A stretch of DNA of 64,000 nt from Hemicordylus capensis (lineage: Eukaryota; Chordata; Lepidosauria; Squamata; Cordylidae), in the NCBI RefSeq assembly GCF_027244095.1, contig NC_069670.1:19891820-19955819 (forward strand). Reading direction: 5' to 3'. Shown here piece after piece: positions 1 to 9,359 of this stretch. Position numbers and translations under genes: made by a program. Position 1 is the stretch's first letter, and every line of letters starts with the position of its first letter. The notes below the pieces were generated by a model. It ran no database searches and was not told the DNA's origin. It saw only the letters and a program-made list of their open reading frames with translations.

Positions 1-1271
1 TAGGAAGCTCATCTCAATCTGGCCCATTTTGCCTCTGGAGAAATAGAAAGGGTGGTGGTTGTTTAGCGGTATTATGATTATTATCAGCAGCAGCATTATT
101 ATGATTATTATTATCAGCATTATTCTGATTAATAGAGCAGAATTTATTATTATCAGCAGCATTATTATTATTAGCGTTATTATTATTATTATTAACAGCA
201 GCATTTATTATTATTAGCAGCAGCATTTATTATTATTGTTATTATCATCATCAGCATTATTATTATTAGCAACATTATTATTATTAGCAGCATTTATTAT
301 TATCATCAGCATTATTATTACTATCATCAGCATTATTATTATTAGCAACAGCATTTTTATTATTAGCAGCAGCATTTATTATTGTTATTATTAGCAGCAG
401 CATTTATTGTTATCATCAGCATTATTATTACTATCATCAGCATTATTATTATTAGCAACAGCATTTTTTATTATTAGCAGCAGCATTTATTATTGTTATT
501 ATTAGCATCAGCATTTATTATTATTATCAGCTATTATTATTATTATCAGCATCATTAGTAGTATTTATTATTATTTTAAAAGACTTCCAGAAGATTGGCT
601 TGTTTTATACTGAGGACTCTTTTGAAGTTAATTTTTACATTTTGGCGTATCTGATTTGTATAGCAGAGTCTACGTTGTTGATTAGGATCTAAGGTTGTAT
701 TGTGAATTTATACTAAGCAGTTTATTTGTTTAGTCATAGCCATAACAAAGAGATTTAACTCAAAATCCGGTAAATTGAAACAATGACGTAAAAATTTGCA
801 GGACACTCAAAAATGCAAACGTTGACTCAGAATCATTCAGAGCAATTCAACACATGAGATCAACTTGCCATGGACTCTGATGGCAGAAACTAAAAAGCCG
901 GCTACTTTTCATGGAACATAGGACCTGGTTTTGGCTAAGTAAAAAAAAAAAAAGCAGGTGGAACCCCAGAGACCTCTCGGGTAAAGTATAAGCAATGGCC
1001 GAATAAGTATGTCACATAGACAGTTGTAGAAATTACCAACAAAAAATAAAGAAGGAATCAGATCTTCACCTTCCCCAGACCTGCATGGACCCAAACGTTC
1101 TGTAATAGCAATTCCAGCCCTAGGGCCTGTCAGCGTAGCCGATGGTGAAACCTTCATATATTATGCTTGGTAAGATATTTTATTTTGCAGTGAGTAAGCA
1201 GTTTGGAGCAGGTTTTGCACTGAGCAAGACAGACATGCGATAGATAACAGAAGCTCTCAGAAGCTGCTCAC
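1..1271. other. Left edge: ATT/CAG-rich low-complexity tract, then intron of the minus-strand Ig gene
   Basis: About 60-570 is an imperfect ATT/ATC repeat punctuated every 15-40 bases by AGCAGCA. The rest (about 570-1271) shows no exon I can support and would be intron of the minus-strand Ig gene. Confidence 0.6.
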
Positions 1272-1595
1272 CTCTGACCATGAGTCTGGTCCCATCCGCG
1301 ATTCTGAAGGAGCCACTGATGTCTGCAGCACAGTAGTAGACTCCGGAGTCATTGCTTTGCACCTCGTTGATGATCAGATGTTGCTCATTATTTTGGTCCT
1401 TTCTTTTTTGCATTGTATATTTAGTGCTTGCCTCAAGCTGCTGCAGGCTCTTGCCTTGTGCCCTCCTGGACCAGCTCACGGTTCTTTTACGAAATAAATC
1501 TGGGATTTTGCAGGTCACCGTGACAGTCTCTCCAGCAGATGCCAAGATCCGGGCCAGGTATTGTGGCCTTTCTGCATCCCCCTGTGATTCAGCAG
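1272..1595 (-). CDS. Exon 2, V-set domain with J-like end, minus-strand Ig V gene
   Basis: 324 bp, phase 1 to phase 1. The acceptor AG is at 1596-1597 and the donor GT at 1271-1270. It encodes the whole V fold from GETVTVTC to DGTRLMVR. No recombination signal follows; a splice donor does. Confidence 0.8.
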
Positions 1596-1937
1596 CTTTA
1601 TAGGAAAACCAATACACTTGTGATGTGCTAGGAACAAACTAGGCAGGGGGGAAACATCCATACGTATCACACAATGAGCTCATTCACACAATCAAAAACT
1701 ATGTTCTACCCTGGTTTGGAAGCTGTGTGTGCTCCCAGTGTTCGGTTGTGTGGGAGCAAGGTAGGAGAAAAGGCTACCCAAGTTAAATCCCCCTCCCCTT
1801 AATCAAGGTTAACGGAGCAATCACATGTGTCGTGTGAAGAGCCTCAGTTTGTGGTTGTGTAAATGACCTCCAAGAATCCTTCACTACAATCAACTCTGAA
1901 AATGGTTTCAAAGTATTCATTCTTCACTGAAAGAATG

Positions 1938-1982
<45 letters not shown>

Positions 1983-2380
1983 ACTGAGACAGCACATCTG
2001 AAATACTTGGGACATTGTGCTATATATACAGAAAATAAAATTGTCCTGCACCCAGACTAACTTACTGCATAATCATACTCCGGGAATAGTTCTAAAGAAC
2101 TATTAACTTTCAATAGGTCTTCCTCTAGTAAATGTGGTCAGGATGTCAGCCAATATTTCTGTGTTTGCCATTTTAAAAACAATTCAGTGCAATATTACAG
2201 GAAATAATGTTCACTTCTCTCTTCTAGCTGAACACATTTTGGTATTTCTCAGGCAAAAACCAATTATGCAAACCATGAAGGTAAACCATGATGCAAGAAG
2301 GAATTATTAAATGGATTGGGGTTTTGAGAATACTCACTGTGCAGAGAAAGCAGAAGGATCCCAGCCACATGGAAAAACAT
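1272..2380 (-). CDS. Ig V-set receptor gene, 5' part (gene runs off left edge)
   Basis: Two exons read on the minus strand. Exon 1 (2380-2338) starts at ATG 2380 and encodes the hydrophobic leader MFFHVAGILLLSLH; it ends on a GTGAGT donor in phase 1. Exon 2 (1595-1272) follows a pyrimidine-rich acceptor and ends in phase 1 on GTGAGC, the usual phase of V-set exons. The V domain has the disulfide pair C43 and C103, core W56, the DSGVYYC motif and a J-like end (ADGTRLMVR), so the V and J parts are already joined in the germline. One sequon (N96) is visible. No C domain, membrane exon or tail was found in the remaining 1.27 kb, so those parts should lie left of the window. By domain type it is a cell-surface immune receptor; the ligand is unknown. 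The J-like end resembles NKp30 and TCR/Ig V domains, but I cannot name an orthologue. It is divergently arranged with the ITIM receptor at 3276. Confidence 0.75.
1678..1875. mobile_element. Palindromic MITE, TCATTCACACAATC termini
   Basis: The left end reads GCTCATTCACACAATC and the right end GTGTAAATGACCTCC, an inverted pair. The same family recurs near 13910, 14560-14720, 16330-16995 and 17314-17420. There is no coding capacity. Confidence 0.6.
1938..1982. repeat. (GATT)n microsatellite
   Basis: About eleven perfect units of GATT in the intron of the minus-strand Ig gene. Confidence 0.95.
2338..2380 (-). CDS. Exon 1, signal peptide, minus-strand Ig V gene
   Basis: Fourteen codons plus one base from ATG 2380, followed by donor GTGAGT. 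The leader is hydrophobic with no acidic residues. The next in-frame ATG is not needed to reach the V exon in phase. Confidence 0.7.
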
Positions 2381-3275
2381 TTCCTAGACCCCCTTCAGCT
2401 TCTGAACTCTGAAGCACACCTGCTGGCGAAAAGATCTCTTCTTGAGATTTCTTGTGAAAACTTTAGATTTCCTGCCAATCTATGTCGGTATAAAACCCAA
2501 GGCTGTGTGATGTCACGCACCACCGTCTTGAGAAAAGAAACCCAACTGAGGAGCTCTGGAAGGCTAGGAAGTAGCTTTTCTAACAAATCAGCAGGACCTA
2601 GAGAGATGTTTATTTATTTATTTGTTTAAGAAAAATGCAGGCAAGCTTGCAATTGCTGCCTCCCTTATTTCACTTGCAAGTTCTGGGAAGTTTACACAGA
2701 AATTTAGTCTTGATCTTAAATTCTGATTATCACTGGGCACTCTGACAAAGACCAGGCAAATATATAGATTTTTAAATAACAAAAGAGATACAAATACATG
2801 GAACTAGCACACTGAAGAACCAGCCCAAGATATTTCGCCACCGACGGTGGAAAATCCAACTCCTCCCAATTAGTAAATGTGACAGACAACCGAAAATGAC
2901 TTGCAGTTTGTCTTCTGGTGTTGCCTAAAATCTGCCTCCTGAGATTTTGGCACAACCCCCTGGGCTGTGCCAAACAGAAGGGTGGGAACCCGTACTAAAT
3001 GGGGCAAGAGTCAAATGGAGAAGAGACCATCAAGGTAAGGAGAAGACAACCAAGAAATCCGGAGACCAGCTAGAGCTAAATGTCTCAAGCATGGCCAAGC
3101 TTCAGAGAGTGGGAGTCGTTTTCGGTGTCTAGAAATGATGCCTCCTTGACCTTTCTTAATGGCAGGCAGCATGACACAGCACCACCACCCCCGAGACGAC
3201 CTGTTTTGCCAGACCTCGACATCACCCAGAATCCCTGCCCTTGAACCTGCACGTCGGGTGCTGCTTCTCTCCGTT
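2381..3275. promoter_or_regulatory. Shared 5' interval between the two divergent Ig genes
   Basis: Nine hundred bases separate the two start codons. A TATAAAA lies at about 2490-2496 on the plus strand and reads TTTTATA on the minus strand, about 110 bases ahead of the minus-strand start codon. No CpG island is visible. Common regulation of the pair is plausible but not shown by sequence alone. Confidence 0.35.
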
Positions 3276-3312
3276 ATGCTGTTGATCAAGTACTTCATTC
3301 TCTCCTCCACAG
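3276..3312 (+). CDS. Exon 1 (signal peptide) of the ITIM receptor
   Basis: Twelve codons plus one base, then GTAACA. The last base G joins TG of the V exon to make Val. The same frame stays open upstream to ATG 3159, where the residues are polar and less leader-like. This is the least certain exon of the gene because it is so short. Confidence 0.6.
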
Positions 3313-6300
3313 GTAACAGCTTAACTTGAATCTGCATTTGCTGTGCATCTGAAGAGTGGTGGGTTAACGGAGAGGCAGAGTAGGCATTTGCCTACGGCGG
3401 CAAAATTGGAGGAGCAGCAAATTTTGCCCGTCCTCAGATTTTGCCACCTTCCTCTTTTGGAGAGATTGTGTCCAAGTGGGAATGGTGATGTTGAAACAGT
3501 AGGTCATGTGCTTTTGTATTGCTCATTTTATCGTGATCTGCGTCTTAGACTTATTGCCCCTCTTGTTTTTAGATATCCAAACAATTCTGATGAGTTTTAT
3601 ATAAACTTATTTCTTTCTGATACTTCTGACATCTGTATCCCGATGTCTCGCATCTGGTGGCCAAATTCTGTTACAGCTGCGATTAAGACCCGCATACGGT
3701 GTGTTGGAGATGGTTAATTCAGACTCTTAATTCGGGTTTTTTATTATTATTTTGTTCTCTTATTCCATTTTATATTGTATGTAATAGTTTTTAATTGTAT
3801 ATTGTATATTTTATGTGTATGTTTATATATATGGTATGTTTATATATATGCACTGGTATTGATGTCCACTTTTGGGGGCTCTTGTATCTGGATTTAATCT
3901 GTGTATTGATCTTTGGTCATAATAAACTGAATTGAATTGAACTGAAATTTCGCTGCCCCTCTCCATGGGCAGTGGTGGCTGCAGCAAGGGTGGAGGGGGC
4001 GAGGAGACCCCCCCCCCCCCCGATTTTACCATTAAAGAAAAGGCAAACCTTTTTCGTTTAAGGTAAAAGGGAGGCAAAAGCCTTTTTGCCTATGGGCAAC
4101 AAAAAGCTTAATCTGCCCCTGCATATGAGAGTTTTGCAGCCCTTACAAAAAACATCTCGCACGCACATTCTTAAGTGTACCAGATTTCCAGCCTTTTGGG
4201 TCAGAGGCATCCTGGCCAACAACTTGGGGAAGAGAGCTGGTCTTCTGGTGGCAAGCATGACTTGTCCCCTTAGCTAAGCAGGATCTGCCCTGGTTGCATA
4301 TGAATGGGAGACTAGAAGTGTGAGCACTGTAAGATATTCCCCTCAAGGGATGGAGCCACTCTGGGAAGAGCAGAAGGTTTCAAATTCCCTCTCCGGCATC
4401 TCCAAGATAGGGATGAGAGAGATTCCTGACTGCAACCTTGGAGAAGCTGCTGCCAGTCTGTGAAGACTATACTGAATGAGATGGATCTATGGTCTGACTC
4501 AGTATATGGCAGCTTCCTATGTTCCTAACTTCCCCAGGGGATTCCCTGACAATATCTAGAAGAGGAAATCATTAGGAATATAGGAAGCTGCCATATATGG
4601 AGTCAGACCATTGGTCTATCTACCTCAGTATTGTCTTCACAGACTGGCAGCGGCTTCTCCAAGGTTGCAGGCAGGAATCTCTCTCAGCCCTCTCTTGGAG
4701 ATGCTGCCAGGGAGGGAACTTGGAACTTAAATGCTCTTCCCAGGGCGGCTCCATCCCCTGAGGGGAAGATCTTACAGTGCTCACACTTCAAGTCTCCCAT
4801 TCGAATTCAACCAGGGTGGACCCTGGTTAGCTAAGCGGACAATTCATGCTTGTGACCACTGTGCATCAGCTCTCCTTTCATCTCTGAAGGGTTAGAGTTT
4901 TGCCCCCATGAGGGACCAGGAACTCTCTCCCACAGCATCCTCAAACCAGCACAGGGTAGTCATCCACTGGTCATCCACTGGTCATTTACTGGTCATTCAG
5001 CCTCCTAAATTAGGCACCTGTGTGGCTCAATTTAAAGCCAAGGCTCTGGACTTCACCGCTGATCAAACTTCACCTTGGGCGCCAGAAACCCTTGAGACAG
5101 CCCGGATTACATCCACAATATTCCTTTCTGTATTTGCTCCCACAGTGCTACAAGCCAAATCATTACTATATCAGACCCAGCAGTTCCAGTTTGTGGATTC
5201 TGGGGGCACAGCTGAGGTCTCGTGCAATTCAACAAGCAAAATTGATGGCCAAGGATTGGCATTCAGCTGGTATAAAGAAAGCCAAGGCGAAATACCACAT
5301 TTCATCCAGGGCTGCAAAGATAAGAACACTCAAGGCAGGTTTGTCTGCAGAGCAGAAAAGTACAGGTGGATATTAGCTATTTCCAAGGCCCAAAGGGAAG
5401 ATTCTGGCCTATATTTCTGCGCTCGCAGAAGTCCGTCCGGCTTGACTTTCAGCAATGGATCTTCTTTGCTGATCGTTGGAGGTAAGGAAGCAGGCTTGAA
5501 TTTTGCAATGGGGATCTGGATGGCCCGATCAGTGTATAACTCGGGACAGGGCCTTTGGGGCTCCTAGATGAGTTTCCCATGTTCCCTCCCTTGAGTTTAA
5601 AAAAAAAAATACTTAAAGTATTTTAGAGGGGCTTTTATGGTTTTATTATCTGTCTGTGTCCAGTAGGTTTTTAAAATCTGGGTTTAACCAGATCTAGATT
5701 TTTAAAAACTGGATGTTATTAATTTTATATTGTTTTATCTGTTTATTGCCTTTGTGAGCTGCCCCAAACACTATTATGCTGGGGGAATATACATATTCAT
5801 TCATTCATTCATTCATTCATTCGATTTCTATACCACCCTTCCAAAAATGGCTCAAGGCAGTTTACAAAGAGAAATAACAAATAAATAAGATGGCTTCCTG
5901 TCTCCGAAGGGCTCACAATCTAAAAATAAACCTAAGAGAGACACCAGCAACAGTCACTGGAGGGATGCTGTGCTGGGGGTGGAGAGGGCCAGTTGCTCTC
6001 CCCCTGCTCAGTAAAGAGAATCACCACGTTAAAAGGTGCCTCTTTGCCAAATAAATTAATTTAGTTAATTAAGTTAGCTAAATAAATAAATAAATGGACA
6101 AAAGTCATAGGAACTTGCCTCATACTGAGTCAGACCCTTGGTCCGTCTGTCTTAGTATTGTCTGCACTGACTGGCAGCCGTTTCTCCAAGGTTTCAGGCA
6201 GGAGTCCCCCCCCCAGCCCTACCTGGAGATATACTGCCAGGGAGTACATCTGGGGCCTTCTGCATGCAAGCTGTCAGTGTAGACCAGGCCTGCTCAACTG

Positions 6301-9300
6301 TTTTGGGACTACAACTTCCACAATCCCCAGCCACAGTGGCCAATAGCTGGGGATTATGGGAGTTGTAGGCCAACATCTGCAGGTGGGCCGAAGTGGAGCT
6401 GGCCTGGTGTAGACAATACTAGCTTCCTTGGATGGGGCCGTAGCTCAGTGGCAGAGCATCTGCTTTGCATGCAGAAGGTCCCAGGTTCGATCCCTGGCAG
6501 CATCTCTAGGTAGGCCTGGGAAATGCCCCTCAGAGAGCTGCTGCCAGTCAGTGCAGACAATACTGAGCTAGATGGACCAAGGGTCAGACTCTGTATACGG
6601 CAGCTTCCTATGAGCCCATTACTGATCTTCACACTGAGGAGCCCCTAGTGAGCTTCCGAAGATGAACTTCTCTGGAATACAGTTTGAAAACCAAGCACCT
6701 GGACAAAATTCTGAAATCTCGCCCCTGTGAACTGAGCCAAGAGGCACCTTTTTCAAGTGGCAGTTCTCTTTACTGAGCAGGAGGAGAGCAACTGGCCCTC
6801 TCCATCCCCAGCACAACGTCCCTCTAGTGGCTGTTGCTGGTGTCTCTCTTTTGTTTCTTTTTAGAATGTGAGCCCTTTGGGGACAGGAAGCCCTCATTTG
6901 ATTTTTATTCTTTCTCTATGTAAACCGTTTTGGAAACTTTTGTTGGAAAATGGTGTATAAATAGCTGTAGTAGTAGTAATAGTAGTAGCAGTAGTAGTAG
7001 TAAACTAAGAAATGCCTGCCCTCCTGACTGAATGCTTGTCCTCCTAAGCCTGAGAGCTTACTGAACTGAGTGTTCTGCTTCCCTTTTTCTCAGACAGTTA
7101 TACCTCGAGTAGCCAGGTGGTGCTTCTGCAGCCTCCTGCAACCCATCACATGCAGAGCGCCCGACTTGCTTGTGTGGTCCATGGGGTGTCCAACTTGGTC
7201 CAGGTGTCCTGGAACATCTCTGGAGCGCTCCAGCAAGAGGGAGAGACCCTTTTGGTGAGAAACAGCAGCGGCTCCTTAACCTTCATCAGTCTCCTTGCCC
7301 TTCCCATGGACTCACAGGCGAGTGGGAATATCTACACATGTGAAGTCCAGTTCAATTCTTCCAGCAAGCGTGTGAAGAAGAGTGCCCCATTCCCTGCAGG
7401 TGAGTTGCATATTAACATAGGAAGCTGCCATATACTGAGCCAGATCCTTGTTCCACCTAGCTCAGTATTGTCTGCACTGACTGGCAGCAGCTCTCCAAGG
7501 TCTCAGGCAGGAGTCTCTCTTAGCCCTACCTGGAGATGCCAAGAGGTGAACCTGGGACCTTCTGCATGCAAGTAGATGCTCTTCCACTGAGTTATGGCCC
7601 CATCCCTAAAGGAAGCTGCCTTATATCGTGTCAGGCCCTTGGTCCACCTGGCTCAGTACTGTCTATACCAAGGATTCTCAACATTGGGTCCTCAGATGTT
7701 ATTGGACTACAGCTCCCATAATCCTCAGCCCCAGTGGCCTTTAGTTGGGGATTATGTGAGTTGAAGTCCAATATCATCTGGGGACCCAACGTTGAGAATC
7801 TCTGGTCTATATTGACTGGCAACAGCTCTCCAAGGAACAGAGAGAGGAACAAAAGAAGCTGCCATATACTGAGTCAGACCATTGGTCTATCTTGCTCAGT
7901 ATTGTCTTCACAGACTGGCAGCGGTTTCTCCAAGGTTGCAGGCAGGAGTCTCTCTCAGCCCGATCTTGGAGATGTTGCCAGGGAGGGAACTTGGAGCCTC
8001 AGATGCTCTTCCCAGAGCGGCTCCATCCCCTGAGGGGAATATCTTACACAGTGCTCACACTTCTATCCTCCCATTCATATGCAACCAGGAAGATAGGAAG
8101 CTGCCATATACTGAGTCAGACCCTTGGTCCATCGAGCTCAGTAGTGTCCACACAGACTGGCAGCGGCTTCTCCAAGGTTGCAGGCAGGAATCTCTCTCAG
8201 CTCTCTCTTGGAGATGCTGCCAGGGAGGGAATTTGGAACCTTCTGCATGCAAGCAGGCAGGTGATCTTCCCAGAGTGGCCTCATCCCTTGAGGAGGGAAT
8301 ACCTTACAGCGCTCGCACATGTCGTCTCCCATTCAGACCTTGCTTAGTAAAGGGGACATTTCATGCTTGCGACCACAAGACCAGCTAGGCCTCGGGCCTG
8401 ATCCAGCAGGGCTGTTCTTATGAATTGTAGGCTTATCTGTCAAAGGCTGTAATTCTGAGTAAGCAAATCTCTCTCTCCCTTTTAAAGCTTCCCCCACAGA
8501 CCTTGGTGAGACTTGTCTGGCTTACACAATCCCCGTGACTGTTGGAGGTGGGCTGGCACTCCTCCTCCTCCTGAGCTGTCTTTGGATTCGATTCTGCCCT
8601 TCCAGGCGAGGTAATTCCAGCAATCACACCTAGGAATAAATAGCAAGCACAATCAATCCCGTGTCCGGATATTTTAATGTAGAGAGAAATCCGACACAGA
8701 ATCCTTGGTAAGGAACGGGTCATATTCCAGGGTTGGGCAACAGTGTTCTGTGTTTGTGGGTTGCCTAGAGCAGGGCGTACCAAACCTTTATTATGCTATT
8801 TACACACAGTCTACCAGATGTTATTGACTGGATTTGGTGCTTTAATTATCGAGCCCTTTCCAAGGGTCTAGGATAACTAAAGAATTAAAGAGATTATTAT
8901 TGCTGTTATTATTATTATTATTACTATTATCATCAGTAATATTATTGATGATGATGAACAACTTTATTTGTTAGCTGCACCATAAAAAAATTGTGCCACC
9001 AATTTTTGGCCCACCAATTTTTGGCTGCAGGTAGCTTGTATTTTTTGCAGATGTTCCAGTGTATCATTGCTGCTACCTTGTCATGCCTTTGTTTGTTGTC
9101 AGTCTGTGCAAGCTTTTTATAACAGCTGATTAGGTGGTCCACGGTTTCATCTGCTTCTTTACAAAGGCGGCACTTTCTGTTTGTTGTTGACTTTTCTACT
9201 TTTGCTCTTATTGCATTTGTTCTTAGTGCCTGTTCTTGTGCAGACTGTATTAAACCCTCTGTTTCTTTCTTCTTGTTATTATCATCATCATTATCATCAT

Positions 9301-9324
9301 CATCATCATCATTAGTAATATTAT

Positions 9325-9359
<35 letters not shown>

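Noticed and set aside
14-226. Poly-Asn reading frame
   Set aside because: It is the translation of the ATT repeat.
909-1157. Possible third exon of the minus-strand Ig gene
   Set aside because: The frame has no Ig or membrane pattern and no convincing acceptor in phase 1.
5141-5147. Recombination signal heptamer CACAGTG next to the V exon
   Set aside because: It lies on the 5' side of the V exon and is simply the splice acceptor plus the first bases of the exon. No nonamer at 12 or 23 bases was seen, and the V-J join is already in the germline.
6434-6506. tRNA-Ala gene
   Set aside because: The cloverleaf is recognisable but continues into a SINE body, and mismatches are present in the acceptor stem. 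It is a SINE head, not a tRNA gene.
7882-8388. 168-codon open frame, with a near-identical partner at 12850-13290
   Set aside because: Both frames are read through SINE dimers; similar peptides recur from SINE copies all over the window, so they are not a gene family.
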